A stretch of DNA of 53,206 nt from Moduliflexus sp964602655 (GTDB lineage Bacteria > Moduliflexota > Moduliflexia > Moduliflexales > Moduliflexaceae). Shown here piece after piece: positions 26,201 to 33,157 of the stretch. The notes beneath the pieces were generated by a model. That model saw nothing but the letters and a program-made list of their open reading frames with translations, did no database searches and was not told the origin of the DNA. A program made the translations under genes and the position numbers. The stretch's first letter is position 1. Each line of letters starts with the position of its first letter. Location of the stretch: NCBI GenBank assembly GCA_964602655.1, contig CAZRSF010000042.1, positions 1 to 53,206 of the forward strand, read 5' to 3'.

Positions 26201-26817
26201 AAATGATGGATTATCAAACCTATCGAATCGCTTATCGGGCTATTGCGGCGAGTACGAATGAACGCTGTTTGATAGCGACAATTCTTCCGCCTAATGTGTT
26301 TTTCGGGCATTCATTAAATGCAACACGTATTTTTGACGAAGAAAATCCAGAAAGAAAACGATTGTTGAGTTCGCCTGAATTACTTTTTATAACAGCATGT
26401 TTGAATTCTTTTATATTCGATTTCAGCCTTCGACAGCGCGTAACAAACAATTTGACGATGTTTTATCTTTATCAAATCCCCGTTCCGCGTCTGACTGCCG
26501 GAGACGACCGGTTCGACGCGATTGTCGTCCGCGCGGCGCGATTAGTCTGCACCACGTCGGAATTTGCCGATTTGTGGAATGGATTAGACCTCACAGGTTT
26601 TTCAAAACCTGTGAGGTCTGGGGATTGGACGCCGGAATGCGGCGCGACGGATGAGGCGGAACGGAATCGTCTGCGGGCGGAATTGGACGGCATGATCGCC
26701 CATATTTACGGCCTGACATACGACGAATTCGCCTATATCTTGACGACGTTTCCGCTCGTGCCGCAAGCGCAGAAAGACGCGGCCTTGCAATGTTTTCAGG
26801 CATTCGTTCAGCCCTGA
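23296..26817 (+). CDS. N6-adenine DNA methyltransferase (Eco57I/PglX-like), defence-related
   Basis: The 1173-residue protein has an N-terminal domain of about 240 residues, then motif I LIDPACGSGAFLVAAM (about 418), IYGVDIME-type motif II (NLYGVDIMEEAAEIAKLRL), and motif IV ITNPPWETF (about 661). The long C-terminal part is probably the target-recognition domain. Single-chain enzymes of this type modify adenine on one strand and protect host DNA; PglX of BREX and type IIG enzymes are relatives. The PLD-helicase upstream would be the restricting partner. Roughly 25,900-26,460 is much richer in A and T than the flanks, suggesting exchange of the recognition region. A palindromic repeat lies in frame at 26586-26619, and the TGA stop lies in another repeat. 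The ATG at 23296 has no strong ribosome site. Confidence 0.9.
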   Translation: MSKLHVESARNALQNFEFKRLFIEELGWSNPANPRPVTQTMKEITFTRAAIAELSGAVVFEITMPDGEIPARATRETIAKELQTLHFEHVLIFVDARRSASVWFWLKKQEGKSLPRQHEYIKGQPGDLFISKISALVFDISELDDEGNVSIVEVASRLRNALDIERVTKQFYRDYQAEYLRFCEVIQGIENERDRRWYASILLNRLMFIYFLQRKLFLDNGDERYLSAKLTQSQQQFGADQYYARFLKPLFFEGFGKAENERSAEVRALIGKIVYLNGGLFLPHRIEDRYPDIRIADAAFVQLFGLFDRYSWTLDDTPGGSDNEINPDVLGYIFEKYINQKEFGAYYTRREITEYLCEQTIYKLILDAVNTPDLPDVNVGGKAQNWSIRFASVPELLLNLDAYLCKRLLDALEQLSLIDPACGSGAFLVAAMKTLINVYSAVIGKIDFLSDPALTARKKAILAQHPSIQYYIKKQIITNNLYGVDIMEEAAEIAKLRLFLALVASAQRVEELEPLPNIDFNILPGNSLIGLMRVDETKFAQAANLFRKSYREVVDEKARLIRHYKLATSYTDDLKSLRDAIDRQRAAATDALNDMLLDEFVKDLKIKYEQATWDGAKQQEGKPVKRALRKDDIAALRPFHWSFEFDEIFGKKNGFDAIITNPPWETFKPYAKEFFAEYSDLVTKNNMDIKTFEKEQQTLLQNPEVAVAWCEYQSRYPHVSAYFRSAAQYANQIAVVNGKKAGTDINLYKLFTEQCFNLLRSGGYCGIIIPSGIYTDLGAKQLREMLFSNAQIKQLFGLSNEKFIFENVHHAFKFCLLSFEKSGSTQEFEAAFRINPREAIRQEELELFLHDQAGHVTVPISLIRQLSPDSLSIMEFKNDMDIHIAKKMMSFPLLGEVTEKKWNIHFAREFDMTNDSQLFQIKCNPAYLRLYEGKMIHQFTHSFAEARYWVDEQVGRKALIKKGRNDDGQMMDYQTYRIAYRAIAASTNERCLIATILPPNVFFGHSLNATRIFDEENPERKRLLSSPELLFITACLNSFIFDFSLRQRVTNNLTMFYLYQIPVPRLTAGDDRFDAIVVRAARLVCTTSEFADLWNGLDLTGFSKPVRSGDWTPECGATDEAERNRLRAELDGMIAHIYGLTYDEFAYILTTFPLVPQAQKDAALQCFQAFVQP
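26586..26619. repeat. CCTCACAGG palindromic element embedded in the methyltransferase frame
   Basis: Perfect 16-bp arms AGACCTCACAGGTTTT (26586-26601) and complement (26604-26619) are separated by TC. The encoded segment is LDLTGFSKPVRSG. The same element occurs between ntrY and ntrX (28409-28441) and at the end of the PAS kinase (30635-30667). Confidence 0.88.
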
Positions 26818-27016
26818 AAGGGCGCGATATGTCAGCGTAGGGCAACGCCCTACGAACGAAAACGGGGCGCGGGCAACGCCCGAACGGGCGACGGTTTCAC
26901 CGTTTCACAGGGCGTTGCCCTGTGCTGGTATATCGCGCCCTTTCAGGGCTGATGACGATTTTATTCTTTTCACAGGGCGTTGCCCTGTGCTGATGTATGG
27001 TGCCCTTTCAGGGCTG
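26809..27016. repeat. REPIN-like repeat with a partial tandem duplication
   Basis: A left unit starts at 26809 and contains the methyltransferase TGA (26815-26817). The right unit ends at 26951. A second copy of the right unit (26971-27016) repeats it together with the following GATGACGATTTTATTC. The 208-base gap between the methyltransferase and the convergent ntrX gene is entirely repeat. Confidence 0.8.
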
Positions 27017-27025
27017 ATGACGATT

Positions 27026-28396
27026 TTATTCCTCTTGCAGCAGCCGGATTTTTTTGTGCAGGTAGGTGCGTTCGATTTCCAGCGTTTGGGCGGTTTTGGT
27101 GATGTTGCCGTTATGCGCTTTCAGGCATTGCAGAATGTATTGTTTTTCGAACAGATTTCTGGCGTCTTTCAGCGGTTTCCAGGGCTGACCGGTTAGCGCC
27201 GCGCCGCCGTTCGGCGCGAATTTGCGCCGCCCGCCTAAGACGCTGTTGGGGATGTGTTCGGCGCGGATCGTGTTGGCCGAGACCATAATCATCAGCCGTT
27301 CCATCACGTTTTTCAATTCGCGGATATTGCCCGGCCAGTCGTACTGCGTCAGGACATCCAGCGCATCCGGCGCAAGGGTTTTGATGCGTCGTCCGTTTTC
27401 TTCGGAAATTTCCTGCAAAAAATGCCGCGCCAACAGCGGAATATCCTCTTTGCGCTCGCGCAGCGGCGGGACGTAAAACGGAATCACATTGAGACGATAA
27501 TAGAGGTCTTCCCGAAAACGCCCCTGTTCGATTTCCTCGTCAAGATTCTTGTTCGAGGCCGCAAACACGCGAAAGTCGGCCTCAAGCGTCTCCGTGCCGC
27601 CGACGCGCTCGAATTTCTGCTCTTGCAAGACGCGCAAGACTTTGGCCTGCGTCGCAAGGCTCATGTCGCCGATTTCGTCGAGAAAGAGCGTTCCTTCGTG
27701 CGCCAACTCGATTTTGCCGATTTTGCGGGCGGTCGCGCCGGTAAACGCGCCTTTTTCATGGCCGAAGAGTTCGCTTTCGATCAATTCCTGCGGAATCGCC
27801 GCGCAATTCACCTCGATAAACGGCTTATCGGCGCGGAGGCTCTGGCGGTGCAATTCGCGGGCGATCAACTCCTTGCCCGCGCCGTTTTCGCCGTAAATCA
27901 AGACGCGGCCATTCGTCGGCGCTGCCGTCGCGATGCGCTCGCGGATGTCCTGCATCGCGGCGCTGACGCCGATCATCTCATATTTGCGCTCTACCCGTTT
28001 TTTCAGATCGAGATTTTCCCGCAGCAGCCGTCCCTGATTGATGGCGCGTTCCGCCATAATCAGCGTTTTTTCCAACGACAGCGGCTTTTCCAAAAAATCG
28101 TACGCGCCGAGTTTGGCGGCTTTGACGGCGGTTTCGATATTGCCATGCCCGGAAATCACGATGACCGGCAGCGCGGGATAGCGCTGTTTGACGGCTTCCA
28201 GCACTTGCAAACCGTCCATGCCCGGCATCCATAAATCCAGCATCATAAGATCGGGCTGTTCCTGCTCAAGCATCTGCAATGCTGTCTGGCCGTCCTGCAC
28301 GGCGCGAATCTTATAGCCTTCGTCCTCGAAGATGCCGGTCAAAGACGAGCAAATGCGTTTTTCATCATCAACAATCAGAATGTGTGTTGCGGTCAT
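27026..28396 (-). CDS. ntrX: NtrX-like sigma-54-dependent response regulator
   Basis: The 456-residue protein has a receiver (residues 1-120, LMMLDLWMPGMDG with the acceptor Asp, YDFLEKPL with Lys), an AAA+ domain and a short C-terminal Fis-type helix-turn-helix. The AAA+ domain has Walker A YGENGAGKE, the sigma-54 loop ELFGHEKGAFTGA, and Walker B GTLFLDEIGDM. The Fis region reads ITKTAQTLEIERTYLHKKI. The LHKKI(R)LL ending is typical of NtrX. The intact GAFTGA loop means it should activate sigma-54 promoters. It lies directly downstream of an NtrY-like kinase, separated by a 33-base palindromic repeat. In Proteobacteria, NtrYX controls nitrogen and redox-related genes; the targets here are unknown. 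Confidence 0.9.
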   Translation of the reverse strand: MTATHILIVDDEKRICSSLTGIFEDEGYKIRAVQDGQTALQMLEQEQPDLMMLDLWMPGMDGLQVLEAVKQRYPALPVIVISGHGNIETAVKAAKLGAYDFLEKPLSLEKTLIMAERAINQGRLLRENLDLKKRVERKYEMIGVSAAMQDIRERIATAAPTNGRVLIYGENGAGKELIARELHRQSLRADKPFIEVNCAAIPQELIESELFGHEKGAFTGATARKIGKIELAHEGTLFLDEIGDMSLATQAKVLRVLQEQKFERVGGTETLEADFRVFAASNKNLDEEIEQGRFREDLYYRLNVIPFYVPPLRERKEDIPLLARHFLQEISEENGRRIKTLAPDALDVLTQYDWPGNIRELKNVMERLMIMVSANTIRAEHIPNSVLGGRRKFAPNGGAALTGQPWKPLKDARNLFEKQYILQCLKAHNGNITKTAQTLEIERTYLHKKIRLLQEE

Positions 28397-28408
28397 AAGA
28401 AATTATCA

Positions 28409-28441
28409 AAACCTCACAGGTTTTTAAAACCTGTGAGGTTT
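28409..28441. repeat. CCTCACAGG palindromic repeat between ntrY and ntrX
   Basis: Perfect 16-bp arms AAACCTCACAGGTTTT and complement flank a single T. The element occupies nearly all of the 47-base gap between the two genes, so it would form a hairpin in the shared transcript. Confidence 0.85.
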
Positions 28442-28443
28442 CT

Positions 28444-30621
28444 TTACGTGATCGCCCTCGGCGCGGGCAATTCGATAACGAACACTGCGCCTTTCGGCTG
28501 ATTATTTTCGATCCGGATCGTGCCGCCATGTTCGCGGATAATGTTATGCACAATCGCCAATCCGAGGCCGCGACCGCTCCCTTTGGTCGAAAAATAGGGG
28601 AGAAACAGGCGATCTTTCCGGTCGTCGGGGATGCCGGCTCCCGTATCAGCCACTTTGATCAGCGCGACGTGCCGCCGGGCGTCATAGATGGTCTGCACGA
28701 ACAGTTCGCCTTCTTCATTCATCGCCTGAATCGCGTTTTCGATCAGATTGACGAACACCTGTTTCAATTGCCGCGCATCCGCCGGAATCATCGTAATATC
28801 TTTCGACAGGCGGGCGCTGAAACGGATATGCTTGTGATGCTGCGCATACGGGGAAATGGTGCTTTTCAGCAGATCATGCAGCGCGGTCGGCGCTTTCACG
28901 ATGGCGGGCATCCGCGCAAATTTGGAAAACTCGTCCACGAGGTGGCGCAAGCCGTCCACTTCGGCGATAATCGTTTGGGTGCATTCCTCGAAAATTTCCT
29001 CATAACGCGGCGATTTTTTGTAGGCTTGTTTGCGCAGGCGTTCCGCCGAGAGTTGCAGCGGCGTCAGCGGGTTTTTGATTTCATGCGCCAACCGCCGCGC
29101 TACCTCGCGCCAGGCGGCGATGCGCTGAGCGTACAGCAATTGCGTCAGGTCATCGAACACGATCAACATGCCAAGATATTTTTCCTGATCGTCATACATC
29201 CGGTTGACATTGACAAAGAGCGACAACGTTTTATTGTTGATTTTGACATCGAAATGGTCTTCATAACTCTCGTCATGTTCTTCGTTGATGTGGCGCAGAA
29301 TCGTGATAACGCGCTTCATATCCGATCTGTCAAACAGGGAGCGATAATGCTGGCGCAGCACGTCAGCCTGCTGAATTTCCAAAATGCGGCAGGCGGCGCG
29401 GTTGAACGTCGTGATCACGCCTTCCGGCGTGATGGATACGACGCCGGTGGCGATATTTTCCAGCACGGTTTCGATATACCGCCGCCGTTCGGTCGCTTCA
29501 TCGGTCATGGTTTTCAGGTTCGCGGTCATCTGGTTGAACGAATCCACCAACATGCCGACCTCGTCGTTGGCCTCGACTTCGACTTTGTAATCGAGATTGC
29601 CTTCGGCGATGATGCGCGTGCCGATGGCTAATTGCTGAATCGGCACGGTCATGCCTTTCGCGAGGTGCATCCCGAACCAGATTGCCGAAAACAGCACTAA
29701 CAACGTGATTAAGAGGAACGTGAGCAGATAACTTCCTAAAATCGGATTTTTGTGGATTTTGATCTGTTTATACGCCTCGAAGGCGCTGCGAATGCTTTTC
29801 ATTTTCGCGGCCAAACTCGCTTCGACAAAATAATCTACCAGCAAGACGCCGATAATCTGATTCGGCTCCCATTTGGAATGAATCGGCACGAGCGATTTGA
29901 TTAAATCCCCTTCCGTCAGCGAGGCCGTGACTGAGCGCTGCTTGCCGGTTTTGCCGACGTCAAGAATCTCGTCATGCGTCAGGTCGAACTGGCCGAGCGG
30001 AATATTGGGATTGACAAGGCGCGTCAATTCCTCGCCTTCAAGCGTATAGACGGCGATCTCGCCTAAGCGGAATTCCTGCTGTTTGTTTTTCAAAAAGGCA
30101 ATCAAGATGTCTTGCTCGCGCAGCATCCGCTTATCGGTCAAAATTTCGCTCAATTGTTCCGCGAAATAGACCGAATTATTGATGGAGTTGCGATAAAACG
30201 CCTGCGCCACTTCCAGCGATTCTTGCAGCGACCGTTCGATCTGCTCGTCGAACCAGCGACCGATGCTTTGCATCAGCAGGTTACTCGCCACGACAAACAG
30301 CAACAGCGTCGGAATAATGGAGAGGATGATGAACGAGAGAATCAGGCGGGTTTGGAATTTCGAACCTAAAATATTTTGTTTTCGGTCCAAATAGAGCTTG
30401 GCCAGATTGCGAGCGACCGCGACAATCAGCGAGACAAGCAGGATGATATTCAGGTTGACGAGCGCGAACACCAGCAGATTATTCACCATTGGCGCCGGGT
30501 TTTTTAGCTGCTGAAGCAGCAATTCAATGGCGGTCAATGAGGCCAGCGTAATGAGAATCAGCCAAAAAATACGGCGTTTGCGGCGTTTTTTCTGTTCGAT
30601 GATGTCTTGCGGCGCGTTCAT
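28444..30621 (-). CDS. ntrY: NtrY-like membrane sensor histidine kinase
   Basis: The 725-residue protein has three N-terminal membrane helices (within residues 15-115), an extracytoplasmic part, a fourth helix near 300, HAMP (325-380), PAS (390-480), HisKA and an ATPase domain. The H-box RRLAHEIKNPLTPLQLSAERL (His about 515) is the NtrY hallmark. The ATPase domain has NAIQAM, DTGAGIPDDRKDRLF and GRGLGLAIVHNI. It should phosphorylate the NtrX-like regulator encoded next. Its ATG overlaps the TGA of the PAS kinase gene by 4 bases, so all three genes form one operon read from the minus strand. Confidence 0.92.
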   Translation of the reverse strand: MNAPQDIIEQKKRRKRRIFWLILITLASLTAIELLLQQLKNPAPMVNNLLVFALVNLNIILLVSLIVAVARNLAKLYLDRKQNILGSKFQTRLILSFIILSIIPTLLLFVVASNLLMQSIGRWFDEQIERSLQESLEVAQAFYRNSINNSVYFAEQLSEILTDKRMLREQDILIAFLKNKQQEFRLGEIAVYTLEGEELTRLVNPNIPLGQFDLTHDEILDVGKTGKQRSVTASLTEGDLIKSLVPIHSKWEPNQIIGVLLVDYFVEASLAAKMKSIRSAFEAYKQIKIHKNPILGSYLLTFLLITLLVLFSAIWFGMHLAKGMTVPIQQLAIGTRIIAEGNLDYKVEVEANDEVGMLVDSFNQMTANLKTMTDEATERRRYIETVLENIATGVVSITPEGVITTFNRAACRILEIQQADVLRQHYRSLFDRSDMKRVITILRHINEEHDESYEDHFDVKINNKTLSLFVNVNRMYDDQEKYLGMLIVFDDLTQLLYAQRIAAWREVARRLAHEIKNPLTPLQLSAERLRKQAYKKSPRYEEIFEECTQTIIAEVDGLRHLVDEFSKFARMPAIVKAPTALHDLLKSTISPYAQHHKHIRFSARLSKDITMIPADARQLKQVFVNLIENAIQAMNEEGELFVQTIYDARRHVALIKVADTGAGIPDDRKDRLFLPYFSTKGSGRGLGLAIVHNIIREHGGTIRIENNQPKGAVFVIELPAPRAIT

Positions 30622-32933
30622 GCGTTTGATGCGTACACCTCACAGGTTTTCAAAACCTGTGAGGTGTGGCTGATCTGAAGTTTCGGCAGCGTAAAGAAGA
30701 ACGTGCTGCCTTCTCCGACAGCGGATTCGAGCCAAAGTCGTCCGTGATAGAATTCGATGATTTTTTGCGTCAACGCCAGCCCGATGCCGGTGCTTTCGTA
30801 ATCGTCTCGCGGGGCAAGCGTTTGGAAGATGCGAAAAATCCTGTCGTGATATTTCGGATCGATGCCCGGCCCATTGTCGGCGACATAAAATTTCCAATAC
30901 GCTCCATCACTCACGCAGCCGACGCGAATGCGCCCGTCGGATTTATCCATGAATTTGATGGCGTTGCCCAGGAGATTTTGAAATACTTGCGTGAAACGAA
31001 CAGCGTCGCCGACCACCGTCGGCAAATCGGTTTCAACGGCAATCGTGATGTGCGCCGGCAGCGTGAGGAGTTCAAGCGCTTCTCGGAGGGCGGTATTCGA
31101 ATTGACAGGTACATTCGCGCCTTCGACTCGCCCGATTCTGGAATATGCTAAAATGCCGTCAATCAGGCTGTCCATGCGTTTGACTCTGGCGATCATCAAG
31201 CTCAGAAGTTCCTGACCTTCGGCATCGAACGCCTTCGCGTAATCATTGGCGAGCCAGAAGGCAATCTGACTGATGCCGCGCAACGGCGTTTTCAGGTCGT
31301 GGGACACGACATACGCAAAGGCTTGCAATTCTTTGTTTGCGGCTTCCAGGGCTGCGGTGCGCTGGCAAACCCGTTCTTCCAATTCGGCGTTCAAGCGGCG
31401 GATTTCCGCTTCCGCCTGTTTCCGTTCCGTGATGTCGGTATGCGTGCCGGTCATGCGAACGGCCTGACCGCTCTCGTCCCGTTCCATCGCTTTCCCCCGG
31501 CCAAGAATCCAGCGCCACCCACCATCTTTCGTTTTCATGCGAAATTCGATGGCATATCCCTGCGCTTGTCTGGAGAAATGCCGCTCAAGCGCCTGTTCTG
31601 CCCGAAGAATATCTTCCGAATGAATGAATTGCCGCCAGTGCTCGTAGTCGCTGGGGAATTCGCCGGGTTCGTAACCTAACATCGTATAATAGCGTGGGCT
31701 GAAATACGCCTGTCCGGTCTGGACATCCCAATCCCAAAGGGCGTCGCTGCTGGCTTCGAGCGCGAAACTCAGGCGTTGTTCGCTTTCGCGGAGCGCCTGT
31801 TCCGTTTGTTTGAGATGCGTAATATCGCGCGCGGCTGTCAAAAGAATCCGTTGTTCTTCAAGCGGAACAATCGCCGCCGAGAACAACACGTCGCGAATCT
31901 CTCCGCTTTTGATGCGAATCTGCACCGCTTCCCCCTCGAAAGGCTGTCCTATTTTCAGCAGAGAAAGCAGGTGGTCTCGTTCGGACGAATGCACCCAAAA
32001 ATTGAGATCGTGCGTTGTGCGACCGATAAGTTCGTCTTTGGCATATCCTGACCACTGTTCGAAGGCTCGGTTGACTTCGAGAATTTCGCCCGTCGGAATC
32101 ATGCTGATTGCGGTTGGTTCAGGACTCAGCATGAACGTGGCGGCGAACTTTTTTTCGGAGTCGGTCAGGAGTTTTTCGGCCTCTTTTTGTTCCGTAATAT
32201 CTAAGGTAAATCCTCCAAGCAGGGGATGGTCGTTCTGCTGAGGAATCGCAAATTTATAGGTGCGCCAGACGCGCCCGCCGAACGTTTCCTCAAATGTTCG
32301 ATTCTGGCCGGTATTCATGACCAGGCGATCATCTTCCGTGATTTTTTCTGCAAAATCAGGCGGAAAACTGTCCTTATTCGTTTTCCCAAGAATTTCAGAC
32401 GGATGGATACCTAAATAGGTCAAAAACCCGTGATTCGCGAAAATATTACGGCAATCGGCGTCTTTAATGTATGCGATGCCGGGAAAATTGCGCATAAAGA
32501 GTTGAAAGCGTTCTTCACTTTTACGAAGGGCGTCAGTCATCAGCGCCACACGTTCCTGATTGACATGTCGAAGCGTCTTGAGTTGGGCGAGCAAGAAATG
32601 TTCGGGCAGCGAACGAGCGAGAAGAATATCGAGATAAGGTTCGAGGTCGCGCAAAACCGTCTCTTCGATGTCGGGAGCGCTCAATAACGCAATCGTCAGA
32701 TGACTCAGCATCGCGTCAGCGCGAATGCGCTGACAGGCATCTTTCAGCGTCATATCTGCCAGCGGCTCGCAGAGCAGCAGCATGTCGGGGGCAGCGGTTT
32801 CGGCGAGGACGAGACCGGCTTCGCCTGTCGCGGCGGACAGCGTCGCATATCCCGCCTGTCGCAGCAGAGATGTTGTCTCTGTCAGGCGTTGCGCGTTCTG
32901 TTCGATCACAAGAATCGTAAGCTGCTGGTTCAT
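30618..32933 (-). CDS. Multi-PAS histidine kinase with N-terminal receiver-like domain
   Basis: This is a 771-residue soluble kinase. The first 120 residues resemble a receiver (LTILVIEQNAQRL...), but the usual acidic pair and acceptor Asp are missing (LLLCEPLADM), so it is a pseudo-receiver. Three PAS domains follow (about 145-255, 265-380 and 390-510); the last ends RMTGTHTDITERKQAE, a PAC motif. HisKA has VVSHDLKTPLRGI (His about 543), and the ATPase domain (645-751) has NAIKFM, DNGPGID and STGIGLAL, like phytochrome-type kinases. The ATG at 32933 is chosen because GAGGA lies 9 bases before it. The last residues, SHTSQVLKTCEVYASNA, are encoded by a palindromic repeat, an extension beyond the normal domain end. 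Confidence 0.9.
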   Translation of the reverse strand: MNQQLTILVIEQNAQRLTETTSLLRQAGYATLSAATGEAGLVLAETAAPDMLLLCEPLADMTLKDACQRIRADAMLSHLTIALLSAPDIEETVLRDLEPYLDILLARSLPEHFLLAQLKTLRHVNQERVALMTDALRKSEERFQLFMRNFPGIAYIKDADCRNIFANHGFLTYLGIHPSEILGKTNKDSFPPDFAEKITEDDRLVMNTGQNRTFEETFGGRVWRTYKFAIPQQNDHPLLGGFTLDITEQKEAEKLLTDSEKKFAATFMLSPEPTAISMIPTGEILEVNRAFEQWSGYAKDELIGRTTHDLNFWVHSSERDHLLSLLKIGQPFEGEAVQIRIKSGEIRDVLFSAAIVPLEEQRILLTAARDITHLKQTEQALRESEQRLSFALEASSDALWDWDVQTGQAYFSPRYYTMLGYEPGEFPSDYEHWRQFIHSEDILRAEQALERHFSRQAQGYAIEFRMKTKDGGWRWILGRGKAMERDESGQAVRMTGTHTDITERKQAEAEIRRLNAELEERVCQRTAALEAANKELQAFAYVVSHDLKTPLRGISQIAFWLANDYAKAFDAEGQELLSLMIARVKRMDSLIDGILAYSRIGRVEGANVPVNSNTALREALELLTLPAHITIAVETDLPTVVGDAVRFTQVFQNLLGNAIKFMDKSDGRIRVGCVSDGAYWKFYVADNGPGIDPKYHDRIFRIFQTLAPRDDYESTGIGLALTQKIIEFYHGRLWLESAVGEGSTFFFTLPKLQISHTSQVLKTCEVYASNA
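30635..30667. repeat. CCTCACAGG palindromic repeat coding the PAS-kinase C-terminal tail
   Basis: Perfect 16-bp arms ACACCTCACAGGTTTT and complement surround a single C. It lies inside the last codons of the PAS kinase gene, just before the overlapping ntrY start. Confidence 0.85.
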
Positions 32934-33023
32934 CGGCGGTGTCCTCATTTGGATACAGGAAAAGTAAATAGAGTTGTGTTCGAGAACGAATTGTTTTTGT
33001 CCGACATTCCTGACGCAGAAAAC

Positions 33024-33052
33024 ATTTGACAACTTTCGGGCTTTTTTGTCAA
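33024..33052 (-). promoter_or_regulatory. Probable promoter of the PAS kinase-ntrY-ntrX operon
   Basis: On the minus strand, TTGACA (33052-33047) is followed after exactly 17 bases by TCAAAT (33029-33024), giving 6/6 and 4/6 matches to sigma-70 boxes. Transcription would start roughly 80 bases before the chosen ATG at 32933. Confidence 0.6.
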
Positions 33053-33100
33053 CATTATTGCAATGGTGGTGAAACTACACGAATGGAGATGCAAGCAACC

Positions 33101-33135
33101 CAGCCCTATCAGAGTTCCGAACCCTGGCAGGGCTG
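33101..33135. repeat. Palindromic repeat of the CCCTGCCAGGGT family
   Basis: CAGCCCTATCAGAGTTC and GAACCCTGGCAGGGCTG are inverted with a few mismatches. The element lies in the divergent gap just before the AlaRS-like gene. Confidence 0.75.
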
Positions 33136-33157
33136 ACGATGCGAAAATGGCGCAGGC

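Noticed and set aside
22404..27016. Repeated short palindromes as a possible CRISPR array
   Set aside because: Units are palindromic, vary in length and spacing and are spread over genes and gaps; there are no regular spacers and no cas genes.
27254..28234. Long plus-strand reading frame (326 codons) opposite the ntrX gene
   Set aside because: It is the antisense shadow of a clear NtrX-like gene; it has no family pattern or ribosome site, and its composition mirrors the opposite strand.
28528..29631. Plus-strand frame of 367 codons opposite ntrY
   Set aside because: Antisense shadow of the NtrY-like kinase; rich in Arg, His and Phe with no domain pattern.
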